From a virus, in the IMG/VR virus record IMGVR_UViG_3300005468_000030, positions 1 to 42,569 of that record: DNA of 42,569 bases; one strand, 5' to 3'. A model generated the notes under the pieces. It was given only the letters and a program-made list of their open reading frames with translations. It was not told where the DNA came from and did no database searches. This document shows positions 18,014-27,083 of this stretch, one piece after another. The stretch's first letter is position 1. Each line of letters opens with the position of its first letter. Made by a program: the position numbers and the translations under genes.

Positions 18014-18577
18014 TTAAGCGGCGTAGAGGAACGAGACGTCGAATCGGCCACCAGCGCCGCCAGCAGCAGCCAAAGAGCCAGTACCGGTCCAGAGGTAACT
18101 GATCGTAATAACATCCCCGGCAGCAAAACTCAAAGCTGCCGAATAAGATCCACCATTAACGAAGATATCCGTTGGATTACTGCCACGAAAACGCTTCCCA
18201 AGCTGGTACACGGCATTCTTGAACACTGATGCCCTCTGACTCGTCAAAGTCAAAGACGACTGCGGGTTAAAACATGTCACCGACACATGATGAATGCCAG
18301 GGCGGATGATTGTCACCGTACCAGCGGCAGCATTAACTGTCATGCCGGTAGTAGATAGCGAAGAAGCCGAGAAGATGCTCGTTGTTTCGACGCCGACAGC
18401 TGGGTTCGCAAGAGACCAGTTCCCGGCAGCATAAGGACGGTGAGTTGCGAAAGTAGCGGCAGCATCAACCGTTACTAGGGCAGCCTCGGTATCCATTGCC
18501 AGCATCTGGAAATCGGCCAGCGAAACCGATGTCCCCTCGCAGGGATAGTCGATACTGAAATTAGGGGTTGTAGGCAT
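18014..18577 (-). CDS. Distal tail / receptor-binding candidate 3
   Basis: 187 residues. N-terminal anchor-like segment (SLADFQMLAMDTEAALVTVD) then a TNF/C1q-like jelly roll: RPGIHHVSVTCFN, LTSQRASVFKNAVYQ and a terminal FDVSFLY strand. This fold is typical of tail receptor-binding domains. Overlaps the upstream gene by one base. Confidence 0.72.
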   Translation of the reverse strand: MPTTPNFSIDYPCEGTSVSLADFQMLAMDTEAALVTVDAAATFATHRPYAAGNWSLANPAVGVETTSIFSASSLSTTGMTVNAAAGTVTIIRPGIHHVSVTCFNPQSSLTLTSQRASVFKNAVYQLGKRFRGSNPTDIFVNGGSYSAALSFAAGDVITISYLWTGTGSLAAAGGAGGRFDVSFLYAA

Positions 18578-19218
18578 TAGGCGCTTCCAATCTCAATTCC
18601 GGTACCGACATAAGTGATCCAGAACAAGGCGCCCGGCTGTGATGTGACTTGGCTGGCAAGGTTTGCGTGAGACCAGCGCGCCACAGGCAGAATAGTCGTG
18701 CCAGCCGTAGCGTAGAAAGAGCCGCCAGAGGCAATCAGAAATTCTCCACCAGCCACACTATTTTCAACAGTTCGCCACCGGATTTCGTCTAGCCGCACCG
18801 CTGTTGCGCCTGAAAGCGAATATACGGAAGCGAAGATTTCGCGGCGAGAGAAAGCTGTAGCAGCACCCGCAAGAGTCAGGTTCAGATAGTTTCCATACTC
18901 ATACCAGCCGGTGGTGGTCGCCTGAACCGTGGCAACACTGCCAATGAGCGGGGTCAAGATGGAGACAATAGGGAAACCACGAGATGCTGTGACAGACCAA
19001 GCGCCCTGCGCAAACTGTTGTTCACCACCCGACGAAACTGTGCTTCCGGCGGTAGTGGTAAAGAATGCGTAAGGATAGCTGTTGATTGTATTAAACGAAT
19101 TGTTAATTGACGTCAACGATGCATCAGTTGCCAATGCATCGGTTTGCATGGCCAGCGCAATAGCTGCATAGTCTTCATCGTCAAGGCACACGAGGCCGTG
19201 ATCCGTGTATGTGCTCAT
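18577..19218 (-). CDS. Distal tail / receptor-binding candidate 2
   Basis: 213 residues. N-terminus MSTYTDHGLVCLDDEDYAAI with MQTDALATDASLTSINNSFN resembles the anchors of its neighbours. The C-terminal half is beta-rich with Ser/Thr/Gly-rich strands. Predicted outer tail protein. Confidence 0.7.
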   Translation of the reverse strand: MSTYTDHGLVCLDDEDYAAIALAMQTDALATDASLTSINNSFNTINSYPYAFFTTTAGSTVSSGGEQQFAQGAWSVTASRGFPIVSILTPLIGSVATVQATTTGWYEYGNYLNLTLAGAATAFSRREIFASVYSLSGATAVRLDEIRWRTVENSVAGGEFLIASGGSFYATAGTTILPVARWSHANLASQVTSQPGALFWITYVGTGIEIGSA

Positions 19219-19817
19219 GGCAGATCCGCCAACCAGTAGACAGTGAGACGTGCGCTGTTGATGGTGGTGACCACTGATGCTGGTACAGTGACATACAGCA
19301 GCAGATCATCTGTAGTTGTATCTGACGGAGATGTCGTCGAGTAGCGAACCGTATATGTCCCATTCATAGGAACCGGGACACTGGCGTCACTCAAATAATT
19401 GTCATACGGCCCGATATTTGTGTTAGACAAGCTCCCAACCGAGGCATTGATAGTAATTGCCACCGGGAACGATGCGGCAACGAGTTGGAAGTTCACAACA
19501 TATCGACCGAATGCTGGCATCGTTATCCCGAATGGATTCGAAGCCAGGTCAACCATGTTATCCGTGTCGACATCCACAGTGTCGAAAGGGATAGAGATCG
19601 TTGTGCCGCCGCCGCCGGTATTGTCGAAAGAAAACGGAGCCGTCAATCTGACCTGCGCCATTGGCGTTGTGTCGATAGTGCGGTCCACAATCGCATCGAA
19701 ACGGTCAAGGTTCGATTCGACAGAGTCAGCAAAAGCACACAAAGTGTCGTTGATGTCGCAAGGCCGGTCAGCGCCGACCGCGTATTCCAAACCATAAACC
19801 GGTGTGCATGTGCTCAT
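19215..19817 (-). CDS. Distal tail / receptor-binding candidate 1
   Basis: 200 residues. N-terminal MSTCTPVYGLEYAVGADRPC then DTLCAFADSVESNLDRFDAI is anchor-like; the C-terminal jelly-roll strands include GRYVVNFQLVAASFPVAITI and ARLTVYWLADLP. The start at 19817 overlaps the upstream stop by 4 bases. Confidence 0.72.
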   Translation of the reverse strand: MSTCTPVYGLEYAVGADRPCDINDTLCAFADSVESNLDRFDAIVDRTIDTTPMAQVRLTAPFSFDNTGGGGTTISIPFDTVDVDTDNMVDLASNPFGITMPAFGRYVVNFQLVAASFPVAITINASVGSLSNTNIGPYDNYLSDASVPVPMNGTYTVRYSTTSPSDTTTDDLLLYVTVPASVVTTINSARLTVYWLADLP

Positions 19818-20314
19818 TGCGTCATCACCTGTGCCTGCCAATGAACCGGAAAGTTGGTCCACGTATTAGCCAGTGCCGCGCTGACAAGGATCGTGAACCC
19901 TAAAGTGGTGACGCTGGTGACGCGGACAAACCACAAGTTCGCGTTACCGCTGCCGCTGGCAATCGTTGCAACAACTGACGGGGTGGATTGGAACGGTACG
20001 GAAAACACGACCGCCAAAGTGGCGGAGGTCTGGGCCGTGAAAGAGAGCAAAGCTTGACCGGCTTGCATCAACGGGTATTGAGCAACAGATCCCGCTGAGA
20101 CGGCCCCCAACATCAGCCATGTCTGGTCTTGACGCAGCAACGCCACAGTGTCACCGACCTGAAGCGGGATAGGCCGTGAATCATCGAGCAGTCCAGGGTT
20201 GTTGACAATGCCGCCGCGCACGTTGACGGTCAGCGGATTCAGCGTGGCGATAGTGCCGATAACCAGACCATTGTCTGACGGCATTGCCTGGGCGATTTTC
20301 TGCGGCAGGCTCAT
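19814..20314 (-). CDS. Minor tail protein
   Basis: 166 residues: an OB-fold-like N-terminal part (VIGTIATLNPLTVNVRGGIV, PIPLQVGDTVALLRQDQTWL) and a C-terminal beta domain of the H-type lectin kind (FSVPFQSTPSVVATIASGSG, WFVRVTSVTTLGFTI). Likely at the tail tip, adaptor plus binding domain. Overlaps neighbours by 4 bases on each side. Confidence 0.72.
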   Translation of the reverse strand: MSLPQKIAQAMPSDNGLVIGTIATLNPLTVNVRGGIVNNPGLLDDSRPIPLQVGDTVALLRQDQTWLMLGAVSAGSVAQYPLMQAGQALLSFTAQTSATLAVVFSVPFQSTPSVVATIASGSGNANLWFVRVTSVTTLGFTILVSAALANTWTNFPVHWQAQVMTQ

Positions 20315-21444
20315 TCCAGCGCCCCAATCACCTGCGCGTGAGCCTGAACCGTCATCATATCCCCAACAGTAAGCGGCAACGAGTAACTTGACACTACTTG
20401 AATGATACCGGTACGGCCATACGCATCAATCGACACTACGTCGCCCAACTCCAAGCTGGCGTCAGGCGGCTGTGTCCACGTCCACGTCTCCTGCAACGCG
20501 ACACTGCGCTGCAACCAAGCATTCGCGGCCGTCTGCGCAGAGCCTTGCGTTTGTGGTGTTTGCAGCGGCACGAGTCGATGCCGACGGCCGAAAGGCCCGT
20601 TGACATAGGTCGGCGAAGCAGGGTTATTGTCTTCAGCCAACGCATAAACTGGTGTGGTGCCGTCAGCTCGTTCGCCGCTGACGGTGATCGAATTCCACAC
20701 GTTTTCGCGGTCACGGAACGGTTCTCCGATAAGCACCCCACCTGTGCCATCTGACAGCGTCACCACGGGGCTGGCGGGTACCGTCCAGGGGTATTTGCGC
20801 AACACGAAACTTCCATCAGCCAGCGTGTACCAGAACGCGCCGACCGATGTCGCGATCTCATCCAACGCTGAAGCACGATCCGACTCCCACGTCAACTGCG
20901 GCATCGTCTGCGGAAACGTATCCGAAGCCCCGAACACGACATCATCCAATGCATCCGACACCAGGCGAATGAACTGGGCGTTGACGGTAGCGCCGACCGT
21001 TGAATTCGTCGGGAACTGGAACCCGAACTCAGCCACCTCATAAGCGCGGTCAGCTGCCGGAACCATCACCGAACCATCAGCCAACAACGCTGGACGTTGA
21101 ATCTTCCCAGTGAAACACGTCCACTTATATGTGGCCCCGTTAGCGAATTCGATGCCACGTTCGGCACGCAAACGGTTCCCGTACGGTGCTAGCAAATCCC
21201 CCGGATCTGCCGGATACAAATCGAACGGGACAATGATCTGCAACGTCCGCGCCACCCGCGACTGCAACGTGGCAGTCACATACGAACCCCGACCGATCGT
21301 CAGGCCGCCTGTCTCAGTGGACACAAACTGTGGCGGGATTTCCAATTCGACGCCAGCATCATCGAGGACAACAACTTTCACCCACGCCCGATGCGGCCGG
21401 GAAAGAGCCTCCCGATATAGGCCGTCGGTTCCACCGGCAAGCAT
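20311..21444 (-). CDS. Minor tail protein, DUF5047-like
   Basis: 377 residues. The N-terminus SRPHRAWVKVVVLDDAGVEL and the middle (TVPASPVVTLSDGTGGVLIG, then ENVWNSITVSGE) match the actinophage minor-tail family annotated DUF5047, a tail-tip hub protein related to the gp27/Tal fold. No enzymatic motif seen. One-base overlap with the upstream gene. Confidence 0.78.
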   Translation of the reverse strand: MLAGGTDGLYREALSRPHRAWVKVVVLDDAGVELEIPPQFVSTETGGLTIGRGSYVTATLQSRVARTLQIIVPFDLYPADPGDLLAPYGNRLRAERGIEFANGATYKWTCFTGKIQRPALLADGSVMVPAADRAYEVAEFGFQFPTNSTVGATVNAQFIRLVSDALDDVVFGASDTFPQTMPQLTWESDRASALDEIATSVGAFWYTLADGSFVLRKYPWTVPASPVVTLSDGTGGVLIGEPFRDRENVWNSITVSGERADGTTPVYALAEDNNPASPTYVNGPFGRRHRLVPLQTPQTQGSAQTAANAWLQRSVALQETWTWTQPPDASLELGDVVSIDAYGRTGIIQVVSSYSLPLTVGDMMTVQAHAQVIGALE

Positions 21445-23069
21445 TAGTCACCGTCCAGAACATCGTTCCAGTCTGGTTCGTTCACCAGAAGTGTGTTCCA
21501 GTTAGCGTTCTGTGCGTTGATCAAGTTCCAGGTGGCTAGGCCGGAAGGTGTAGTTGAAGCATCACCGCGCAGCAGATCCGCATACGTCAAGCCAGCTGCG
21601 ATCAACGCATTCCAGGTTGGGTAAACGTCGCAGAGGTCTTCGAAACGGGCGCCACAAACACCCAAAGTCGGACCGACTGGGGCTTGTTCCTCCTGGAACG
21701 GCAACGCCATGAAACGCGGCTGGATTGTCAAATCAGCAAGCTGCGGGGATACGGGAACATCACCGATAGCCATATATTTGTCGGTGATCCCATAGTTTGC
21801 CGGGCCGCGCCAGAACAGGACATCTCCTGGCGACAGCAGATCCAGCAATGCGTCGCGGGCAACAAAGCTGGTGGCAACAATGTCTAGTTCACCGGTCGGT
21901 GCCATCCGGGTACGGCTGATTGTGATCGGATATTTCGAGTTGACGGGTAGAATGCTGCCCGAATTCGAGGCATAGTTCTCGGGTGTCATCCCGGCGAAGA
22001 ACAGGCCGCCGGTGGCACCACATGCAACACCGTCAGCGCATAGACAGATTTTGACGTCGTTGCATGGGCGTACTGGGTCGCCGAGACGGAAACAGCCGTC
22101 GCATTCGATGGTGACTGCTTCGGTGCAGACTTGAACGTCTACAGGCGATGCGCAGACGTCGACAACGCTGAAGTTGTCGAACTGGAAGTTGACGGTGCCA
22201 TTGGTGTTTCCTGCGTTTCGCAGCGATACCAGGTCGCTGGGTCCGGCATTTGGAAACGTCGTGTCGACAACTGTTACCTGATAGCTGGACGGTTCTGGGG
22301 TGGTGACATCCCAGATCCTTGCGTTGAGGCTGCTTCCCCAAGCCTGGAACTCAAGCGCGACACCAGTAGTAGCAATATAGGTGAGGACGTTGAGGGAGCT
22401 ACCGAGGCTGGTCGCGACACCGGCCACAACCTTCTCAATGATCAGGTCAACCGTGCCACCCGTGTTGTAGCGGACTCGCGCTTTGTAACCGTTCTGGGCT
22501 GTCGCGTCGCCGCGAAGAATAAGCCATTGTTCAGTGGCTTGGGTGACCGCAACCTGCGCCGGGTACATGGTGACCATGGCGGTGACGTTGGGTGTTGTGG
22601 TGGCGATTGACGCAACCCGGTTCACGGCGGTTGAAGTGACAGCCATTTGACCGCGTGTTCCGGTCACTGAATAGTCCGCCAACGCGCCGCCGCTGACGGC
22701 CCACGGCTGGCCGGAGTCGGCTGTGCCCCAGTCGCTGGCAACAGTACGGGTGAACGTGTCGGTGATGAGGTTCGCGGCTGGCTGTGTGACCGTGGTTCCC
22801 GCCGAGTTGACTGCGGTCGCACAGTAGATCGTGGGGACGTCGCAGCTGATTTCGGTGTCCCAGAAAACGGCTTGCCCACAGCTGAGGGTTTGGCAGCCGT
22901 CGCTGCTGTATGAGATGTATGGGTGCAGCGGGCGGCGTACTTCGCTGCTGGTGCCGGAACCTGTGACGGCTTCAACGCAGGCGTAGAAGGCGCTGCCGAT
23001 GTCGCTGAAGTTGACGTCTAGGAGGACTTGGCCTCGGGTGGGGTATGGGGTGGCGACGATTGACGGCAT
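21444..23069 (-). CDS. Large minor tail protein with LamG-like domain
   Basis: 541 residues. The N-terminal part is Cys-containing and beta-rich. Residues of about 105-310 (DTFTRTVASDWGTADSGQPW onward to FQFDNFSVVD) form a concanavalin-like/LamG module, suggesting glycan binding. A Cys-rich stretch (CTEAVTIECDGCFRLGDPV, CNDVKICLCADGVAC) may bind metal or form disulphides. Follows the tape measure gene, as distal tail proteins do. Confidence 0.75.
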   Translation of the reverse strand: MPSIVATPYPTRGQVLLDVNFSDIGSAFYACVEAVTGSGTSSEVRRPLHPYISYSSDGCQTLSCGQAVFWDTEISCDVPTIYCATAVNSAGTTVTQPAANLITDTFTRTVASDWGTADSGQPWAVSGGALADYSVTGTRGQMAVTSTAVNRVASIATTTPNVTAMVTMYPAQVAVTQATEQWLILRGDATAQNGYKARVRYNTGGTVDLIIEKVVAGVATSLGSSLNVLTYIATTGVALEFQAWGSSLNARIWDVTTPEPSSYQVTVVDTTFPNAGPSDLVSLRNAGNTNGTVNFQFDNFSVVDVCASPVDVQVCTEAVTIECDGCFRLGDPVRPCNDVKICLCADGVACGATGGLFFAGMTPENYASNSGSILPVNSKYPITISRTRMAPTGELDIVATSFVARDALLDLLSPGDVLFWRGPANYGITDKYMAIGDVPVSPQLADLTIQPRFMALPFQEEQAPVGPTLGVCGARFEDLCDVYPTWNALIAAGLTYADLLRGDASTTPSGLATWNLINAQNANWNTLLVNEPDWNDVLDGD

Positions 23070-23078
23070 CGTTGTCTC

Positions 23079-24911
23079 CTATGTCCGTGGCCCGTACGAC
23101 ATCATCGACGCCTGTATTTGGTTGTTGTATCCGATGCGGTAGTCGACGCGTTCATCCAACCGTTCCGTGCCGAGATAAACGTTGATCACCTGGCGTCCGG
23201 CACCGAGAGCGTTAGCGATCATCGACGTCAACCCGAACTGGTTCGACAAAGCCATAGCCCGTTGTGGCATCACCGACGGGTCCGGGATCACAGCTTCCTT
23301 ATAGCCTGCTTCACCGATCACGGCGGCTGTCGGCCGGTCGACAATTCCACCCAACGCGTATTGGGTGGCTGTTTTTAGGCCACCTCCACCGTTTGCTGTC
23401 GCGATAGCAGCAGCCGCAATGCTCGCTGCCCGTGCGGCGGCTGCACCAAGTTTGCGGAAGCCTTCCAAGGCTGCCTGTAGGCCCGGCGTTTTCACTTCGA
23501 TGGCGACTTCACCGGGAAGCGCATGCGCCCGGTCAAAGACCTCTTTCAGGGAATCGCTTTGGGCTGCGTTTTTACCGATGACTTTCTCAATCTCACGGAT
23601 TTCAGACTCATATTTCGCGTTGATCTGATCGATCGATTGGCCCGTCTTCGCTGAGTCAGCAATAGCTTGGTCTCGCTGCCGAGCGGACGCGTTAAGCGCG
23701 GCTTCGATAAGGCGCAGGTTTTTGCGGCCGTTTTCTTCGGTGATCCGGAAATCTTTATTACCGTCACGAATCGATTCCGCTAGATCGTCGATGGCCTGCT
23801 CATAGTCGATAGCAGCATCGAGACCTGCCAGCATCGTTTTCGCCAAGTCAAAGATGGCCAGCCGAGCCGCCAACGCTTCCGACGCGGTACCGCTGAGTGT
23901 GGTGTCCAGTCCCGTCAAACCGTCTTCTAGCTGACCGCTGGCCAGGTATGCGTCATGAGTGTGCTGCACCATCAATCCGATAGCTGTCTGGAAATCTCCC
24001 GACGCGAATGCGGAGAAGACCCGAATCGCGTAGTAAGCCTTACTCAAAGCCGTGATTAGGGCTGCCAGAGCAATGACGGTTAGACCGACTAGGTGAATGA
24101 AGTCACGCAGTGCCAGGGCTGCCTCAGGGCCGCTATCAGCGATGAGGGTAAGCGCCGCTGAAATATCTAGACCAAGTTCCGGCAGCGTTTCCGCCAAAGC
24201 ATTGATGACAGGACGGGCGGCTTTAGCCAGGTTCACGAAACCGATGGTCAGGTTGTCGATAAATCCGACAAGTCCTTCAGTCAACGGGACAATGTCCAGG
24301 GCGATCTGCCCAAATACACGCTGAATGGATTCAGCGATTTTCCCGAATCGTTGATCGACGATTTCAGCGGCTTCGAGGATGGGACGCACAAGCGGCAACG
24401 CTGAGGTAGTTAGTTTGTCCAGCAGCGATTGGCCGAGAGATGACAGTTGGCGTTGAACAATGTTCAACCGGAACGCGAGGATAGTTCCTAGAGCGGCAGC
24501 GCCGAGGGTTGCGCCGCTGATGATTGACGCGGAGATCACTCCGCCAAGGAGCGGGGCGATGACGACTGCCGCTGCCGCAATACCAATAACGATGGCGGCT
24601 TTGACTTGGGGGGGGATCGCAGATAGGCCGTCGTCGAGGAAGTCGCCGATGGTGGCGATAAAGTTCTGGGCTTGACGGGTGGCTTTGCGGCTGCCGCGCC
24701 GGAACCCGTCGTCCATCCCGTCTTCAACGCCGTCGCCGAGCCCTTTTTTGACTCCTTTTCCTAGCGAGTCGCCGATCCTGCGACCTAGGTTGGGGTCGGC
24801 AGCGATTTTCCTTTCGGCGGCCCGGAGAATGTCTTTGATGCCTTTCTCCAGGTCTCTGGCGAAAGGCTTTACATCTGCGCGTACGTTGATGAACGCTTCG
24901 CCGAGAGCCAC
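23079..24911 (-). CDS. Tape measure protein
   Basis: 610 residues. Starts with the usual GEAFINVRADVKPFARDLEK module, followed by a basic/Gly linker, hydrophobic segments near 105-150 and 275-300, and long helices. It lies directly downstream of the two tail-chaperone genes. The length would set a short to medium tail. Hydrophobic helices are expected to insert in the membrane during DNA entry. Confidence 0.9.
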   Translation of the reverse strand: MALGEAFINVRADVKPFARDLEKGIKDILRAAERKIAADPNLGRRIGDSLGKGVKKGLGDGVEDGMDDGFRRGSRKATRQAQNFIATIGDFLDDGLSAIPPQVKAAIVIGIAAAAVVIAPLLGGVISASIISGATLGAAALGTILAFRLNIVQRQLSSLGQSLLDKLTTSALPLVRPILEAAEIVDQRFGKIAESIQRVFGQIALDIVPLTEGLVGFIDNLTIGFVNLAKAARPVINALAETLPELGLDISAALTLIADSGPEAALALRDFIHLVGLTVIALAALITALSKAYYAIRVFSAFASGDFQTAIGLMVQHTHDAYLASGQLEDGLTGLDTTLSGTASEALAARLAIFDLAKTMLAGLDAAIDYEQAIDDLAESIRDGNKDFRITEENGRKNLRLIEAALNASARQRDQAIADSAKTGQSIDQINAKYESEIREIEKVIGKNAAQSDSLKEVFDRAHALPGEVAIEVKTPGLQAALEGFRKLGAAAARAASIAAAAIATANGGGGLKTATQYALGGIVDRPTAAVIGEAGYKEAVIPDPSVMPQRAMALSNQFGLTSMIANALGAGRQVINVYLGTERLDERVDYRIGYNNQIQASMMSYGPRT

Positions 24912-24937
24912 GCCATGATCTTACGCTATTAGATCAG

Positions 24938-25486
24938 TTATTGGGCAGTCCTCATTGTTTGCCGGAACGAATCCTGCGCCTTCCTGCGGTCTATTACTGC
25001 TTTGATTCCGGGTGGTGGGCGCAGTAGTGCGGCATCAAACTTTTGCCGGTCTTCCGGCTTCATGTGTTCGATATAGATGGCGTAGATCGCGTCGAGCCAG
25101 GCGGCGAGGCTGACGGTTGATGCGTCGATGCGCCACATGATGAGTTTGGCGCGTACCACGTCAACGGTGTTGAAGTGTTTAGCGTTGGCTACGAGGTATA
25201 GTGCTGTCCACCAATCACGGCCTGCCGCAATACCCAACAGTTCCCATGCCAGTTCTTCGTATTCTTCGCGGCTGAATTCGCCTGCCAGCATCAGTTCGGT
25301 GACGTAATCTTCAGCATCATCGGGTTCCAGCATCTGCGGGACGATCATCCATGGGCTGAAGTCTTCATGGAGAAGGGACTCCAGCCAGGCGTCGGCGGCT
25401 AGAGCCGGGATGCGGAAGATCCTCTCCCCGATCTGGATGTCTTCAATCGACCATGATCGTAGTGAGGCGATAAGCTCACTTGCCAC
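24938..25486 (-). CDS. Tail assembly chaperone 2
   Basis: 182 residues, GTG start overlapping the previous gene by 11 bases, in the +1 frame. Trp-rich and helical (WWTALYLVANAKHFN). Position before the tape measure matches the gpGT slot. An in-frame TGA lies just upstream of the GTG and I see no X-XXY-YYZ heptamer, so coupled re-initiation is likelier than a -1 frameshift. Confidence 0.78.
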   Translation of the reverse strand: MASELIASLRSWSIEDIQIGERIFRIPALAADAWLESLLHEDFSPWMIVPQMLEPDDAEDYVTELMLAGEFSREEYEELAWELLGIAAGRDWWTALYLVANAKHFNTVDVVRAKLIMWRIDASTVSLAAWLDAIYAIYIEHMKPEDRQKFDAALLRPPPGIKAVIDRRKAQDSFRQTMRTAQ

Positions 25487-25817
25487 GTCGCGGTTTCACC
25501 TTGACCGGCGCGGTTTCTTTCTGCTCAACGTTGAAGAACAGGGAACCGAAGTCGGAAAGCGTGACGTTGCCGTCGATGATTTCACCTTCAAGCCAGTCCC
25601 GGTCGGCTTGTTCAACAACGAGGGCTTCGAATAGGCGCATCAGCTTACCGAAGACGTCAAGCCCTGCCTCGTCGCTGACATCCGGTGCCTTCATACGCCG
25701 GTTGAGGCCGCCGAGAACCATCGCCTGAGCTTCGTTGGCGTGTTTTACGAGGATGTCTCGGCCCTTGACGTCTGCCCAGTAGCAGCCTTTAGGTGTTGTC
25801 TTCGCATCTTCCGTCAT
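25476..25817 (-). CDS. Tail assembly chaperone 1
   Basis: 113 residues, acidic helical core (VFGKLMRLFEALVVEQADRD) and basic tail (VKVKPRRGK). Matches the first chaperone slot upstream of the tape measure gene. Confidence 0.78.
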   Translation of the reverse strand: MTEDAKTTPKGCYWADVKGRDILVKHANEAQAMVLGGLNRRMKAPDVSDEAGLDVFGKLMRLFEALVVEQADRDWLEGEIIDGNVTLSDFGSLFFNVEQKETAPVKVKPRRGK

Positions 25818-25831
25818 GAAGCTACTATAAC

Positions 25832-26305
25832 CTATGGCAATGGTGATGTTAGGGGAGTCTTGCGGCGAACCACAAAACCATTACGCCGACCCACAATCGC
25901 CAACGGCAGAAACAGATACTGCTTACGAGCGAAATGCCGGACACCAGGATGCCTCACCTTCTTACCAACGAAGGTGACACCTTCCCTCTCCCAGAAAAAC
26001 ACCAGATTAGGTTCATTACGAGCCCGGATAACATGCGCCTGCGCACCTTCATGCACAGAAGCCGCGTACCGCAGCGTCGAACCAACCTTCCCAGCCACCG
26101 ACCAGACACCTTTACGCGGCCCCACCTTACGCAGAGACCGCTTCAATCGGCCCGTAGCCCGCCGATCAAACGCCCGAGGCTTACGAACCGGCACATACCG
26201 TTTAGACAACTCCAAAGTTTCATTCATCGTCTTATTGACGAGAGGGAAAACTTCGGTAATGCCTGTGTATCTAACTGCCGTCTTGTCCAGAATCAGCTTC
26301 GCCAT
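25832..26305 (-). CDS. HK97 gp10-like tail completion/connector protein
   Basis: 157 residues. Motifs of the gp10-like family are visible: YVPVRKPRAFDRRATGRLKR, RYAASVHEGAQAHVI, KKVRHPGVRHF and YLFLPLA. It joins head and tail. Overlaps the upstream gene by 35 bases. Confidence 0.85.
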   Translation of the reverse strand: MAKLILDKTAVRYTGITEVFPLVNKTMNETLELSKRYVPVRKPRAFDRRATGRLKRSLRKVGPRKGVWSVAGKVGSTLRYAASVHEGAQAHVIRARNEPNLVFFWEREGVTFVGKKVRHPGVRHFARKQYLFLPLAIVGRRNGFVVRRKTPLTSPLP

Positions 26306-26522
26306 CAGACGCCTTCTTCCGGCCAGTCTTACCCTTCACGCCACCCACTGAAGCCCAAGCCTCATCAGCTTCAGCTTCATCTTCCTCGTAGAAGGCAGCG
26401 ACCTCTTCGAGATAAGCAACACCGACAAGAGCCGCCAAACGTGGCGTCTCCTCCACCGTAAAAGAATCACCTTCACGGATGTGCTCGAACGTTTTCAACG
26501 CCACATAAGTCTTCTCAACCAT
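26271..26522 (-). CDS. Small head-tail connector-region protein
   Basis: 83 residues. The N-terminus MVEKTYVALKTFEHIREGDS is a short beta domain, the C-terminus is very acidic and then Lys/Asp-rich. GGAG precedes the ATG at 26522. Common small protein of this position in actinophages; role unproven. Confidence 0.65.
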   Translation of the reverse strand: MVEKTYVALKTFEHIREGDSFTVEETPRLAALVGVAYLEEVAAFYEEDEAEADEAWASVGGVKGKTGRKKASDGEADSGQDGS

Positions 26523-26531
26523 GTTCAACTC

Positions 26532-27083
26532 CTAAGTGCAGCAAGGGCCGGGGATGCTAGCAAACACCTGCATGGTACCGCTCAAACATTGCCCCTCCGG
26601 GCCGCCCATCTCCCAGCCCTGAGCGAACCATTTAACACCCCGGTTGACCTCTTTCATCTGCTTCACCCAGCAGCACACAGCATCGAAAGCAGCCTGTGCG
26701 TCGGCAGCCATCAACCGTACCGCTTCACTGGACTGGACGCAGTCGGGATCCGACGGCAGACAGCGTAGGGTTCCCATTTCCAGGCTGACAGCTAGCATCT
26801 GCATTTGGCATGGCGTGTTCAGGGCTGCCGAGTCGGGTTCCGGAAACGCCTGCGACGAAGGATAGATGCTGCTGATTTTCACGTAGGCTTCGCCTTCGCA
26901 GCAGCGGTCGACAAGAACGAAACCTTCTTCGTTGACGTCCATCGGAATATCCACTCCGGCACGCAGGCAGCAGCGCAGCGGCATCGGCAGCGTAGGGTCA
27001 GCGTCAGCATTGGCTTGCAGTTTGGCGCAGAAGCAGCCGAGCAACAGTGTGGCCCATTCCCAGGAACGTGGTTGAACGGTCAT
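26532..27083 (-). CDS. Head-tail connector protein, Cys-rich
   Basis: 183 residues with several CC pairs (LRCCLRAG, DRCCEGEAYVK, AVCCWVKQ, PGPCCT). Position between adaptor and gp10-like genes suggests the stopper. Overlaps the upstream gene by 4 bases. Confidence 0.7.
   Translation of the reverse strand: MTVQPRSWEWATLLLGCFCAKLQANADADPTLPMPLRCCLRAGVDIPMDVNEEGFVLVDRCCEGEAYVKISSIYPSSQAFPEPDSAALNTPCQMQMLAVSLEMGTLRCLPSDPDCVQSSEAVRLMAADAQAAFDAVCCWVKQMKEVNRGVKWFAQGWEMGGPEGQCLSGTMQVFASIPGPCCT

Noticed and set aside
25476-25486. -1 programmed frameshift joining the tail chaperones
   Set aside because: The second frame is +1 relative to the first, a stop lies just upstream in it, and no slippery heptamer is visible; GTG re-initiation explains the overlap.
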